Part shown: piece by piece, positions 16,644-25,275 of the stretch
Layout of the letters: each line of letters opens with the position of its first letter
Position numbering within the stretch: the stretch's first letter is position 1
Source: an uncultured cyanobacterium
Lineage (GTDB): Bacteria > Cyanobacteriota > Cyanobacteriia > CACIAM-69d
Reading direction: 5' to 3'
Length of the DNA: 39,549 nt
Assembly: GCA_937883785.1 (NCBI GenBank)
Contig: CALGDE010000056.1
Span: forward strand, 1-39,549
Position numbers and translations under genes: made by a program
Notes under the pieces: generated by a model
Database searches by the model: none
What the model saw: the letters and a program-made list of their open reading frames with translations, nothing else
What the model was told of the DNA's origin: nothing

Positions 16644-17195
16644 CTATTTGTCTTTCTTCGGAGACAACAACATCATCATGTTGCGTCCTTCTCGCTTAGG
16701 ACCAAGCTGTACTTCCGCGAACTCCTTCAGGTCTTCCCGCATCTGTACTAAAAGCTTCTCCGCCAGGTGGGAATGCTGGATTTCTCGCCCCCGGAAGGTA
16801 ATGGTGGCCTTCACTTTGTCGCCAGCCTTGAGAAATTTCTCTGCTGCCCGTCGCCGCACTTCGTAGTCGTTGCCGCTAATTTTGTAGCGCATCTTGACTT
16901 CCTTAACGGTGGCCGTGTGCTGCTTCTTACGAGCTTCACGGGCTTTCTTTTCCTGTTCAAATTTGAACTTGCCGTAGTCCATGATGCGACATACGGGGGG
17001 CTTAGCCTTATCGCTAATCACTACCAAGTCCAGCTCTTTCTCGTCGGCAAACACCTGGGCTTCGCGAGGGGACATAATGCCAAGTTGCTCACCGTCGGTG
17101 CCAATCACGCGAACTTCGGAAAAGCGAATATTCCCGTTGATGGGAGGTAGATTTTGGGGTTTACGAGGTGATCGTCTTCTATCGGCCACAGGCAT
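16644..17195 (-). CDS. infC: Translation initiation factor IF-3
   Basis: This 183-residue protein has the IF-3 layout: an N-domain with [40 protein letters not shown] and [20 protein letters not shown], the lysine-rich linker, and a C-domain with [40 protein letters not shown] and [17 protein letters not shown]-3 binds the 30S subunit, prevents premature 50S joining and checks start-codon pairing. The gene begins with ATG (17195-17193), whereas E. coli infC uses AUU for autoregulation, so that particular control seems absent. rpmI-rplT are not adjacent, unlike in many bacteria. The upstream 500 nt contain copy B of the repeat family. Confidence 0.97.
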   Translation of the reverse strand: MPVADRRRSPRKPQNLPPINGNIRFSEVRVIGTDGEQLGIMSPREAQVFADEKELDLVVISDKAKPPVCRIMDYGKFKFEQEKKAREARKKQHTATVKEVKMRYKISGNDYEVRRRAAEKFLKAGDKVKATITFRGREIQHSHLAEKLLVQMREDLKEFAEVQLGPKREGRNMMMLLSPKKDK

Positions 17196-17516
17196 TAATT
17201 AGTCAGGATAATATTTAAACAATGTAAAGCTAGAGTGTTTCTCTAACTTACCGAGTCACCCCTATTCTAAGGGGCAGCTTTGTGTTTCAGGGCGAGTTCG
17301 TTTCAGACTTTTAAAAAGTTTGCGAAAAAATTGCGGAGCTTTGTGTTTGAAAAATATGCGAATAGTTCGCAATTAACACCTAGGGCACATCATTAGATTC
17401 AAGGTTAGAGGCTTTATGTGTTGGCAAGAGTCGTCTTTCAAGGCAAATGATTTTAACGGGTAAGCCCCTTGTGGCTACTGGATCTGTGGCTACTGGATCT
17501 TGAGATTTGTTGAGAC
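17196..17516. other. Intergenic region upstream of infC
   Basis: No gene is supported. The infC promoter should lie here on the minus strand. A short direct repeat, TGTGGCTACTGGATCT and partial copy, occurs near 17471-17502. Copy B of the repeat family follows directly. Confidence 0.5.
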
Positions 17517-17647
17517 CTAGGGCGTGTCGTCAATTAAGCACCAGAGGCCTTACGCAGTGGGAAGTGTACGCCCTTTTGAAACAAGATGATTAGGGGCTGA
17601 AATCCTGACCGCTGAGGGATTTGAAGTTCAATGATGACAGCCCCTAG
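17517..17647 (+). repeat. MITE-like element, copy B, with CTAG duplications
   Basis: This well-preserved copy (17521-17643, 123 bp) is flanked by CTAG on both sides (17517-17520 and 17644-17647). Ends: GGCGTGTCGTCAATT on the left; the right end read on the other strand is GGGCTGTCATCATTG. Internal GTACGCCC and AGGGGCTG can pair with the left and right ends respectively, giving two hairpins. Confidence 0.85.
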
Positions 17648-17721
17648 TTGACCAAATCCCGCGGTGAAAGGGCTCAGACTTGAGTTTTGACGGCGATCGC
17701 AGCGTATCGAGAGGCAGTTCA

Positions 17722-18825
17722 ATGGGCAGTTCAATGGATACAACAGCATCTGAACCGGAAGCATTTAAACCGGAAGCATCTGTACCGGCGGGGACAAACG
17801 GGCGATCGCCAACCCCTTATCCAAAAGAGGTTGTTAATAAGCATTCTGACAATCCGAATCTCGCCACTCCTCGTCGGTGGCGCCTGCAAACTGGTCGATG
17901 GCGAACTTGGCGGTGGCGAGGCTGGCAGGTGAAATATGCCCATTTGCCGGGAACCGGTGAACTATCCACCCGCCCACCGATTGTGGCAGTGCATGGTTTT
18001 GGGGCGTCCATTGGGCACTGGCGCAATAATTTTGACGTTTGGGGGCAGTCTGGGGATGTTTTTGCCCTTGATCTGGTGGGTTTTGGCGGGTCTGATAAGC
18101 CACCAACGGACTATAGCGGCACCCTGTGGGTCAGTCAGGTGACGGCGTTTTTAGATGAGGTGGTGGGGGAAGCCGCGATTTTAGTGGGTAATTCCATTGG
18201 GTCGGCGATCGCCATGACCGTCGCCGATCAGTGCCGTCGCGAGGGAAACACCCGTCGAGTGGCTGCCGTTATTGCCCTCAGCCTGCCCGATACCGCCGCC
18301 CGCGCCGAAATGATTCCTGCGCTGCTGCTGCCGATGGTGTCCTTTATGGAGCGGGTTGTGGCCAATCCGCCCCTGTTAAAAACGATTTTTTACTGGGTGC
18401 GTCGCCCGTCTGTGATTCGCAAGTGGGTGGGTATTGCCTATCCCGATAAAACTGCGATTGATGATGATTTGGTGGAAATTCTTAGTGATCCACCCCAGGA
18501 GCCAGGCACCGCCGAAGCTTTTGTGCGCATCTTACGGGGAATGAGCAGCCCCACGTTTACCCCGTCCATGAAGCCTGTGCTAGCAGCGTCCAATATCCCA
18601 GTACTGGTGTTATGGGGCTCCAGCGACGCCATGATTCCTCCAGCGCTGGCTAGGGGGTTCGAAGGACTTAACCCGTTGGTAACGGTGCGATCGCTCGACG
18701 GTCTCGGGCACTGCCCCCACGACGAAGCCCCCAAGATCATCAACCCCATGATCCTAAACTGGATTGCGGAAACCATTTCTTCTTCCCCTGCATCGTCCTC
18801 AGCGGCCCCGGTTCCAGTACCATAG
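17722..18825 (+). CDS. Alpha/beta hydrolase
   Basis: This is a 367-residue protein from ATG 17722, chosen over TTG 17680 because GAGAGG lies seven bases upstream. After a low-complexity N-terminus of about 45 residues it shows the alpha/beta-hydrolase core: VAVHGFGASIGHWRNN (oxyanion loop), DLVGFGGSDKP, nucleophile elbow VGNSIGSAIA (Ser), WGSSDAMIPP (acid Asp) and GLGHCPHDE (His). The cap between elbow and acid residue is large. Cyanobacterial and plant homologs with this VHGFGAS...DLLGFGxSDKP pattern include pheophytinase-like and other esterases; the substrate is not predictable. The C-terminus is a Ser/Ala/Pro tail. It is monocistronic, just after the copy B element. Confidence 0.85.
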   Translation: MGSSMDTTASEPEAFKPEASVPAGTNGRSPTPYPKEVVNKHSDNPNLATPRRWRLQTGRWRTWRWRGWQVKYAHLPGTGELSTRPPIVAVHGFGASIGHWRNNFDVWGQSGDVFALDLVGFGGSDKPPTDYSGTLWVSQVTAFLDEVVGEAAILVGNSIGSAIAMTVADQCRREGNTRRVAAVIALSLPDTAARAEMIPALLLPMVSFMERVVANPPLLKTIFYWVRRPSVIRKWVGIAYPDKTAIDDDLVEILSDPPQEPGTAEAFVRILRGMSSPTFTPSMKPVLAASNIPVLVLWGSSDAMIPPALARGFEGLNPLVTVRSLDGLGHCPHDEAPKIINPMILNWIAETISSSPASSSAAPVPVP

Positions 18826-18994
18826 AAGCTTCAAATTGTGTCCCCTGTTGCAAATTGAGTTGCAAGTTCAGGAAGCGTTATCAGCCAAATCGCGCATTTT
18901 TTTGCGCCCAGGCATTGATGACAGACCTTAGACAACGCGACAATAGCGCGTTCACATTAAGCCTCTAGATACGTTGAGAGTTTGAGAGCAGACC

Positions 18995-19531
18995 ATGAAA
19001 CACACCCTTTCGGTGCTTGCTGAAGATGAAGCTGGGGTATTGACCCGCATTGCCGGTTTATTTGCCCGCCGTGGTTTCAATATTGAAAGCCTTGCCGTTG
19101 GTCCCGCCGAGCAAAATGGCGTATCTCGCATCACCATGGTGGTTCCTGGAGATGATCGCGTCATCGAGCAAATCGTAAAACAACTCTACAAATTAATCCA
19201 CGTGCTCAAGGTGCAGGACATCACTGAAATTCCCTGCGTTGAGCGAGAGCTGATGCTGCTTAAGGTGAATGCTTCCAGCGCCACCCGTTCGGAGGTCATT
19301 GAGCTAGCCCAGGTGTTTCGTGCCCGAGTGGTGGATATCGCCGAAGACTCTCTAACCCTGGAAATTGTTGGAGATCCGGGCAAGCTCGTGGCACTAGCTG
19401 GTATTTTGAACAAATTTGGCGTTCGTGAAGTGGCTCGCACTGGCACGATCGCCCTAACCCGCGAGTCTGGGGTCAACACCGAATACTTGAAGACCAAGGC
19501 TAATCCAGACCGAGTTGCCCAATTGCCCTAG
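18995..19531 (+). CDS. ilvN: Acetolactate synthase small (regulatory) subunit
   Basis: This 178-residue protein has an N-terminal ACT domain ([49 protein letters not shown]) and the C-terminal small-subunit domain ([69 protein letters not shown]). The small subunit activates the catalytic IlvB/IlvG subunit and confers valine feedback inhibition in isoleucine/valine/leucine synthesis. Its length matches IlvH/IlvN of other bacteria. The large-subunit gene is not in the window, as is usual in cyanobacteria. It could equally be named ilvH. Confidence 0.96.
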   Translation: MKHTLSVLAEDEAGVLTRIAGLFARRGFNIESLAVGPAEQNGVSRITMVVPGDDRVIEQIVKQLYKLIHVLKVQDITEIPCVERELMLLKVNASSATRSEVIELAQVFRARVVDIAEDSLTLEIVGDPGKLVALAGILNKFGVREVARTGTIALTRESGVNTEYLKTKANPDRVAQLP

Positions 19532-19788
19532 GACAGAGCCCACAACGGGTATACAATCAAAAGCTGTCTAAGAAAATTTGCAGTTGTCGTTCACTAGCAA
19601 CAACGCGGGTATAGCGAGAGGTCTACGCCCGATCGCAGTGCACCGTTAGCCGTGCAAATTTGCTGTGTCGGAATTTTTTTTGCCGAATCCTTGTGGCGGC
19701 GGCGACACAGCCTTAGGGCTTCACTCAATTCCTATCTTTAACTCCACCCGGACCCGTTATCTCCTAATACCCAGTTACGAAGACTCCT

Positions 19789-21096
19789 ATGATTCACGAA
19801 GTTTTCATGCCCGCCTTGAGTTCCACGATGACCGAAGGAAAAATCGTGTCTTGGGAAAAGTCTCCCGGCGACAAGGTCGAAAAGGGCGAAACCATTTTGG
19901 TGGTGGAGTCCGATAAGGCGGACATGGATGTGGAGTCGTTTAATGAGGGATTCCTGGCAGCGATCGTTTCTGATGCTGGAGCCTCGGTGGCCGTTGGGGA
20001 AACCATTGCCCTGATTGCGGAAACGGAAGCAGAAATTGAAGAGGCGAAGGCTAAAGCTGGCAGCGGCGGTGGAGCAGCCCCTGCCCCGGCTGCTCCCGCT
20101 GCGCCGGCACCTGCCCCTGCGGCGCCCGCTCCGGCTCCCGTAGCCGCAGCGCCCGCGCCTGCCCCGGCTGCTCCTGTCAGAACTGGACGGGCGATCGCAT
20201 CCCCCCGCGCCAAAAAACTAGCCAAGCAGCTCAAGGTGGAGCTCAACGCCGTTATTGGTAGCGGTCCCCACGGGCGCATCATCGCCGCTGATGTGGAAAC
20301 CGCCGCGGGCAAAACGCCAACGGCTCCTGCCCCCGTATCAGCACCGGCACCGGTTGCCCCTCCCGCACCGGCAGTGGCCCCGGCGGCTCAGCCCGCCCCC
20401 GCCGCTCCCCTACCGGCCATGTCTGGGGAGGCTGTTGCCCTCACCACCCTGCAGAAAGCCGTGGTCACCTCCATGGTCAGCAGCCTGTCAGTGCCCACCT
20501 TCCGTGTTGGCTACACCATCACCACCGACAGCCTCGATGGGTTGTACAAACAGGTGAAATCCAAGGGCGTCACCATGACGGCGCTGTTGGCAAAAGCGGC
20601 AGCAATTACCCTGCGCAAGCACCCCATTGTGAACGCCGTCTATGCCAACGAAGCTACCCAGTATCGCAGCGAAGTAAATGTGGCAGTGGCGGTGGCCATG
20701 CCTGACGGCGGCTTGATTACACCGGTGTTGCGCAACGCTGACCAAATTGATTTGTATTCGTTGTCCCGCAATTGGAAAGACCTAGTTTCCCGGGCCCGCA
20801 GCAAGCAGCTTCAGCCAGAGGAATACAGCAGCGGCACCTTTACGTTGTCTAACTTGGGCATGTTTGGGGTGGATCGATTCGACGCGATTTTGCCTCCAAA
20901 TCAGGGGGCAATTTTGGCGATCGGCGCGTCCCGTCCCCAGGTGGTAGCCAGCGGCGACGGACTGTTTGGGGTTAAGCGTCAAATGCAGGTGAATATGACG
21001 GCTGACCATCGCATTATTTACGGTGCGGATTCGGCAGCGTTCCTGAAGGATTTGGCGGACTTGATTGAGAACGATGCCCATTCGTTGACGTTGTAA
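19789..21096 (+). CDS. pdhC: Pyruvate dehydrogenase E2 (dihydrolipoamide acetyltransferase)
   Basis: This 435-residue protein has one lipoyl domain (1-75; lipoyl-lysine K43 in ESDKADMD) and a long Ala/Pro hinge (about 90-130). A peripheral subunit-binding domain follows (ASPRAKKLAKQLKVELNAVI, GSGPHGRIIAADVE, about 138-172), then a second Ala/Pro hinge and the catalytic domain from about 205. The active-site segment reads ADHRIIYGADSAAFL (His407). The Asp of the common DHRxxDGA is Tyr here, as in chloroplast E2 enzymes (from memory), which supports the cyanobacterial/plastid type. It transfers acetyl groups to CoA in the pyruvate dehydrogenase complex. E1 and E3 genes are not adjacent. A G/C-rich hairpin follows at 21116-21141. 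Confidence 0.95.
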   Translation: MIHEVFMPALSSTMTEGKIVSWEKSPGDKVEKGETILVVESDKADMDVESFNEGFLAAIVSDAGASVAVGETIALIAETEAEIEEAKAKAGSGGGAAPAPAAPAAPAPAPAAPAPAPVAAAPAPAPAAPVRTGRAIASPRAKKLAKQLKVELNAVIGSGPHGRIIAADVETAAGKTPTAPAPVSAPAPVAPPAPAVAPAAQPAPAAPLPAMSGEAVALTTLQKAVVTSMVSSLSVPTFRVGYTITTDSLDGLYKQVKSKGVTMTALLAKAAAITLRKHPIVNAVYANEATQYRSEVNVAVAVAMPDGGLITPVLRNADQIDLYSLSRNWKDLVSRARSKQLQPEEYSSGTFTLSNLGMFGVDRFDAILPPNQGAILAIGASRPQVVASGDGLFGVKRQMQVNMTADHRIIYGADSAAFLKDLADLIENDAHSLTL

Positions 21097-21115
21097 AACC
21101 GGGTGTCCTCACCCC

Positions 21116-21141
21116 AGCCCCTTTCCCTGAGGGAGGGGGCT
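21116..21141 (+). terminator. Hairpin after the E2 gene
   Basis: AGCCCCTTTCCCT and AGGGAGGGGGCT form a G/C-rich stem 19 nt after the stop, followed by TTAAAAAT. The sequence resembles the small palindromes (CCCTTTCCCTGAGGGAGGG) seen repeatedly in cyanobacterial intergenic DNA. Confidence 0.55.
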
Positions 21142-21204
21142 TTAAAAATAGTGTGGTTTGCTCAATTGGTTTGCTTAATAAACAGTCTTTAGGGGGGATT
21201 GGCG

Positions 21205-22125
21205 ATGAAGGTAGCGATTACTGGGGCAACGGGTTTTGTGGGTCAGCGGCTGGTTAAACGGCTGACGGAAGCAAACCACAGTGTGGTGGTGCTGACGCGC
21301 AATGGCGATCGCGCTCGCCGGCTATTCCCCGCTGGCTTATTTCCCCAGTGTGACGTTGTTCCTTACACGCCCCTTAAGTCGGGAGATTGGCAAAGTGCCA
21401 TTGATGGCTGTGATGGGGTTGTAAATCTGGCAGGGGCTCCCATTGCCGAAAGTCGCTGGACGGCGGATCGAAAGCGTGAAATTTTAGATAGTCGCCAAGC
21501 TGGAACCGAGAAAGTTGTGGAGGCGATCGCCCAAGCCAGCGCCCCCCCCAAAGTATTGGTTAATTCCTCGGCGATCGGCTACTACGGCACCAGCGAAACT
21601 GCCACCTTCGACGAGAACAGCCCCGCTGGCAACGACTTTCTAGCCGCCGTGTGTAAAAAGTGGGAAGCGGCAGCCCAAGCAGTCAGGAGTGACACGCGGC
21701 TGGTGATTATTCGCACGGGCATTGTGCTGGGCCAGGGCGGAGGTGCATTGGAAAAGCTGCTAATGCCATTCCGACTCTTCGCCGGTGGTCCGTTAGGCAG
21801 CGGTCGCCAGTGGTTTTCCTGGATTCATTTGGACGACATGGTTAGCCTCATTATTCAGGCCTTAACGGACGAGCAATTCAAAGGTGTTTATAACGGCACG
21901 GCGCCGAAGCCCGTGCGAATGACGGAATTCTGCAATGTAGTTGGTCAGGTTATGGGACGTCCATCATGGCTGCCGGTCCCCAGCTTTGCCCTAGAAGCAC
22001 TGTTAGGAGATGCAGCCGCTGTGGTGCTGGAAGGGCAAGAGGTAATTCCTAAACGCACCTTAGAAACCGGCTTCTCCTATGAATATTCCAACGCCAAAAA
22101 TGCCCTGACCCAGCTTTTAGACTGA
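21205..22125 (+). CDS. NAD(P)-binding epimerase, TIGR01777 (YfcH) family
   Basis: This is a 306-residue short-chain (extended) dehydrogenase/epimerase-like protein. The Rossmann motif is ITGATGFVGQRLVKRL, followed by GVVNLAGAPIAESRWT, VNSSAIGYYGTSE (Ser and the YYG in place of YxxxK), and IRTGIVLGQGGGALEKLL, FAGGPLGSGRQWFSWIHLDD. This is the TIGR01777 pattern. E. coli YfcH and the plant SulA/GC1 plastid-division-associated protein belong here; the enzymatic reaction is unknown. The start ATG 21205 is chosen because AGGGGGGA lies six bases upstream; TTG 21199 is within the ribosome-binding region. It is 108 nt after the E2 gene, separated by a hairpin, so probably an independent unit. Confidence 0.9.
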   Translation: MKVAITGATGFVGQRLVKRLTEANHSVVVLTRNGDRARRLFPAGLFPQCDVVPYTPLKSGDWQSAIDGCDGVVNLAGAPIAESRWTADRKREILDSRQAGTEKVVEAIAQASAPPKVLVNSSAIGYYGTSETATFDENSPAGNDFLAAVCKKWEAAAQAVRSDTRLVIIRTGIVLGQGGGALEKLLMPFRLFAGGPLGSGRQWFSWIHLDDMVSLIIQALTDEQFKGVYNGTAPKPVRMTEFCNVVGQVMGRPSWLPVPSFALEALLGDAAAVVLEGQEVIPKRTLETGFSYEYSNAKNALTQLLD

Positions 22126-22239
22126 ATAAATCTCTCCTCTGCGGTGACTCGATTTAAGACTGGAAGCCCGAGAACCAGCGAAGGATTAGAGTCATTATTC
22201 ACACAGCGGCAGCGGCGCAGATAGCTAACCAAAGTCAGT

Positions 22240-22375
22240 TCGGCGAAAATCCCCCTTGCCAAGGGGGGGTGGAGGGGTCCTCTGATGCTTAAGCCAGTAG
22301 CGAGAAATCTTGGTGGCGGGGCGTAAGGTAAGGATCCTCCCTCAGTCCTCCCCTTTATCAGGGAGAAGCAAATTT
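22240..22375. repeat. G/C-rich intergenic palindromic repeat
   Basis: CCCCCTTGCCAAGGGGGGG followed by GGAGGGGTCC at the left and GGATCCTCCCTCAGTCCTCC with CCTTTATCAGGGAG at the right make a nested, imperfect inverted structure of about 135 bp. Such CCCCTT...AAGGGG-type units are common between cyanobacterial genes. Confidence 0.5.
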
Positions 22376-22536
22376 GAACTAATTTTGTACTCTCAAACTG
22401 ACGTTAGTCAAGCTCACGCCGACTCCTGGGTAACTCTCAACGCTCACTTGCCCCAGCGTTAAGAACAACATTCAAATTCTGCACATCTTATCTGCACACC
22501 TTAATAACAGCCAACCATCGACTAGGCTGTGTTGTC

Positions 22537-22674
22537 CTAAAGCGTTTCATCAATTAATTCAATTCTTCAGAAGCCTTATGCAGTGGGGAGTATATGCTCT
22601 TTGGCGAACAAAGAATGCTAGAGGCTGCAACCATTACGGGTTTTGACTTAGGGACTTAATTGATGACAGCCAAC
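22537..22674 (+). repeat. MITE-like element, copy C
   Basis: The left end follows CTAA and reads AGCGTTTCATCAATTAATTC. Shared blocks are CAGAAGCCTTATGCAGTGGG, GAGTATATGCTCTTT and GAGGCTGCAACC. The right end is ATTGATGACAGCCA. The internal and terminal hairpin arms are eroded. A further palindromic pair, TGTGTTGT and ACAACACA, lies just outside or at the ends. Confidence 0.7.
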
Positions 22675-22870
22675 AACACACTTAAAAAGTGCACGCTCAA
22701 CAACTCGAAAAGGACCGGGAAATCAAATTCCCACAGCTGTTGGTGCTGAAACTTCCTGATTGATTGCTCCTAATTCTCCCCAAAATAATAGGGCCAAACG
22801 AAATTAAGGCACCATTAACGTTTAGCCCAAAACTTATTTTTTCTCCATCTTAGATACCGCCAATGGCAGC

Positions 22871-23263
22871 TTACTGCGCATTTTCAGCGTCTAGTTGTTG
22901 AAGGCGAATATGCTTGTACCCGAGCTTAATTTCGAACTCATCTCCCGGCTCCAAACCCATACTTTGGGTATAGGTTGCACCGATCACAATTTGCCCGTTT
23001 TGGTGGACACTAACCCGATAAGTTGGTTCCCGTCCCCGTCCGTCTTTTGAACTGTCGGGATCAATGCGAGTTCCCTTTGCATCTAAAACCGCATCGTAAA
23101 ACTCCGCTAAGTTAACCCGAACTTGATTACTCTTCTTCGTCACTGTGTAATATCCACACAGCTTTGCTTTTTCCCGTCGTGGAACATCAGACAGGTCCTT
23201 AACTTTCTGTAGTAGTGCTTTTCCCCGTAGGGGCACTGGATTAGGACTCACTGCTTGGCTCAT
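22871..23263 (-). CDS. AbrB-family transcription regulator (cyAbrB)
   Basis: This 130-residue protein belongs to the cyanobacterial AbrB family: LRGKALLQKVKDLSDVPRRE, KLCGYYTVTKKSNQVRVNLA, EFYDAVLDAKG, then YRVSVHQNGQIVIGATYTQ and LEPGDEFEIKLGYKHIRLQQ. The AbrB-type DNA-binding domain is in the C-terminal half, an inverted order relative to Bacillus AbrB. cyAbrB proteins affect nitrogen and carbon metabolism, hydrogenase and fatty-acid genes in Synechocystis. The GRGREPTYRVSVHQNGQ segment is closer, as I recall, to cyAbrB2 than to cyAbrB1 (CalA), but I leave the symbol blank. ATG 23263 has GGAG six bases upstream and is preferred to TTG 23275. Confidence 0.9.
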   Translation of the reverse strand: MSQAVSPNPVPLRGKALLQKVKDLSDVPRREKAKLCGYYTVTKKSNQVRVNLAEFYDAVLDAKGTRIDPDSSKDGRGREPTYRVSVHQNGQIVIGATYTQSMGLEPGDEFEIKLGYKHIRLQQLDAENAQ

Positions 23264-23991
23264 CTTTGACTCCAAAAAACTTACGTCACTTAATAGATCG
23301 CTGCAGATCGCTGCCTACTTTCCTCGAGAAACAACGGAAATACCAAACTGGACGATTGGTAGTACTCCTGTTATTTATCATCACTTTTCCTTGGAAGTAG
23401 ATTCTTACCACTGCAGTGAACTAAATGGTATCCACAACTTTGGCTATTACTGGCCATCCACAAAAATTTTCCTTCGCCAATGAAAGTCGATTTAGTAGAT
23501 CGGAGTATTTATCCAAGAAAATCGGCGCTTTAACGCCTAAGTTCCGTACCCTCATCAAAAGCCAAACTCACTTTCATCTGGAGATGACAGCTTGAATGCC
23601 CTTTGAAAATAAGTGCGTTTCAGAAAATATGATCAAGGCAAAGCAACTGCAAACTCTGCGTCTTTACTTACAAATTGAAAAATAGACTGCCATAAAACTC
23701 ACGGAATTCAGACTCCGCAAGCCGGGAGTGATTAATACTGAGGGTACTTTTTTATTTAAATTAAGTACTACTCAATTTCAACATAAGCCTAACAGCTAAC
23801 ATGACAAATGTCTTCAGTTTTTAAGGGCATAATTTTAGATTTTCTAGATTTTAATGGCGCTTACTTTATGAATTTTCCATCTTAAAAGAAGCAGTTTTCA
23901 CCCACCCTTGGGAAGTCGGTCCTTGAGTATGCGTAAGAATCTTTTTGCTGAGGGGGCTTTATTGAGAAAGGTGACTAGAAAGGGCAAGTGT
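23264..23991. other. A/T-rich gene-free region upstream of cyAbrB
   Basis: No supported gene is seen here. The region must contain the cyAbrB promoter (minus strand) and is more A/T-rich than its surroundings. A GAGATGACAGCTTG motif near 23580 resembles the right end of the repeat family, but nothing else of the element is recognisable. Confidence 0.5.
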
Positions 23992-24345
23992 CTAGATAGA
24001 AATCGCTTTAAGTCCGTTAAGCTCAGGCACTTCAGCTTCTATTTTGAAAAAATATTTATCAGGGTTAAATAGCGTGTCTCCATAAGCTCTGAGCTTTGCA
24101 GAGGGGGAGCTACTAACAAAAGTCTTTGAAGCGATCGCCTGTACCTCATCGTTTTCATCACCATTGAAGCTGACAGTTCGATATCATCCCCGTTCTAGGT
24201 TTTCTTTTTCTGGTCTTGTATTTTTCTCCAGCCAAGTTTATTTGGAGCTTCATACCCCATCAGGGATCGTTTTATTCACCAGACCTTCCGTGGCAACAAA
24301 CCTGATGGCATTCTTCCTCCTTTTGGCAAGGACGTGATCGCCCAT
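23992..24345 (-). pseudogene. Degraded reading frame with three in-frame stops
   Basis: ATG 24345, preceded by GGGGGG four bases upstream, opens one continuous minus-strand frame: MGDHVLAKRRKNAIRFVATE and GLVNKTIPDGV, then TGA, SSK, TAA, TWLEKNTRPEKENLERG, TGA. It then continues with 63 uninterrupted codons (RTVSFNGDENDEVQAIASKT, FVSSSPSAKLRAYGDTLFNP, DKYFFKIEAEVPELNGLKAI) to TAG 23994-23992. The composition after each stop still looks coding, and the HIP1 octamer in it is in frame. I do not recognise the family. A decayed gene of about 117 codons is the simplest reading. Because two of the stops are TGA, chance or recoding should also be considered. Confidence 0.35.
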
Positions 24346-24368
24346 ATTGCCCCCCTATAAACAGCAAA

Positions 24369-24391
24369 AAGCCGCTAATTTAAAGCGGCTT
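24369..24391 (-). terminator. Intrinsic terminator of the response regulator gene
   Basis: AAGCCGCT/AGCGGCTT forms an 8-bp stem with a 7-nt loop. On the minus strand it is followed by TTTTGCTG, 73 nt after the stop of the response regulator gene. Confidence 0.7.
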
Positions 24392-24463
24392 CTTTATGCC
24401 TTCACAAGCTACGTCGTCACACACTATTGCGACCAACCAAAGATCAAAGCTCTCTTCTTAGGC

Positions 24464-25111
24464 TTATATGGTCATTCGAGTTTCCATTACCCAGCGAGCC
24501 AGCTCCGTACGGTTGCTGAGTCCAGTTTTACTCAGCATATTGCTAACGTGACTTTCCACGGTGCGCTGACTAACTTTCATTGTTTCCGCAATTTCTTTAT
24601 TCGCCATTCCTCGCGCCACCAGCTGCACCACCTTTAGCTCCGTAGGGGTCAGCTCCACGCTGTTGGGGACAGAAAATTCTTGAGCACCATCGCCTTTTTT
24701 GCTGTAGCGGATCAGTCGTGATGCCTGACGTAGGGAAGACTCCACTTGAGCCACCAGCTCTTCCGGCTCGAAGGGCTTCACCATATAAATATCAGCCCCC
24801 GTCGTTAACCCCCTAACTCGATCTTGGCTTTGTCCCTTTGCCGATAGAAACAGCACAGGAATCCAGTTGGTTTTAGGATTTTGCCGCACTGACTTAACCA
24901 GGGAATAGCCATCCATTTCCGGCATCATAACGTCGCAAATAATCATATCTGGAACCATATCGTCCAGTATTTTTAGCGCCTCTAAGCCGTTGCTGGCAGT
25001 GGTTACAACGTATCCATGGAACTCTAGATAGTCCTTAACCAGAAGAATCAAGTTTGGGTCATCATCAATAATTAAGATGTGATGTTGAGGACCAAAGTTG
25101 GAGCGTTTCAT
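24464..25111 (-). CDS. Response regulator, REC plus LuxR/NarL-type HTH
   Basis: This is a 215-residue regulator. The receiver domain has the acidic triplet DDD (16-18), phosphoacceptor D60 in IICDVMMPEMDGY, and K in YMVKPFEPEEL. The linker is short (about 25 residues). The HTH is LTPTELKVVQLVARGMANKE, IAETMKVSQRTVESHVSNML, SKTGLSNRTELARWVMET. It differs from the 5842-6549 regulator in both linker and recognition helix (ESHVSNML instead of EKYVSRLF), so it is a separate lineage and not a recent duplicate. No sensor kinase lies nearby. A clear intrinsic terminator follows, and copy D of the repeat family lies about 30 nt upstream of its ATG, inside the likely promoter region. Confidence 0.88.
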   Translation of the reverse strand: MKRSNFGPQHHILIIDDDPNLILLVKDYLEFHGYVVTTASNGLEALKILDDMVPDMIICDVMMPEMDGYSLVKSVRQNPKTNWIPVLFLSAKGQSQDRVRGLTTGADIYMVKPFEPEELVAQVESSLRQASRLIRYSKKGDGAQEFSVPNSVELTPTELKVVQLVARGMANKEIAETMKVSQRTVESHVSNMLSKTGLSNRTELARWVMETRMTI

Positions 25112-25141
25112 TGCTTGGGTTGGAGTGGATCGACGGCAAAT

Positions 25142-25275
25142 CTGGGGCGCGTCATCAATTAAAAGCCAGAAGCCTTACACAGCAGGAAGTCCACGCCCTT
25201 TCAAAACAAAGCATATTAGGGACTTGAAACCTTCGTAATTACTGGCTTTGAGATTTAAATGATGACAGCCCCTAG
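25142..25275 (+). repeat. MITE-like element, copy D
   Basis: Left end GGCGCGTCATCAATTAAAAG follows CTGG; the right end AATGATGACAGCCC is followed by CTAG, one mismatch from a perfect target duplication. Internal blocks CCAGAAGCCTTACACAGCAG, CACGCCCTTTCAAAACAAAG and TAGGGACTTGAAACC are shared with the other copies. It sits immediately upstream of a response regulator gene. Confidence 0.82.

Larger units (their letters stand above)
22126..22870. other. Gene-free stretch between epimerase and cyAbrB genes
   Basis: This stretch holds two repeat elements (22240-22375 and copy C at 22537-22674) and the 3' flank of the convergent cyAbrB gene. I see no reading frame with family features. Confidence 0.6.

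Noticed and set aside
18870-18925. GCGCATTTTTTTGCGC palindrome upstream of ilvN, with GATGACAG nearby
   Set aside because: The stem is too short and the GATGACAG motif stands alone, without the rest of the repeat element.
19794-20312. A 172-codon Ala/Gly-rich frame on the minus strand
   Set aside because: Antisense of the Ala/Pro hinges of the E2 gene.
23575-23600. Possible ninth element copy (GAGATGACAGCTTG)
   Set aside because: No matching left end or internal blocks within 150 nt.
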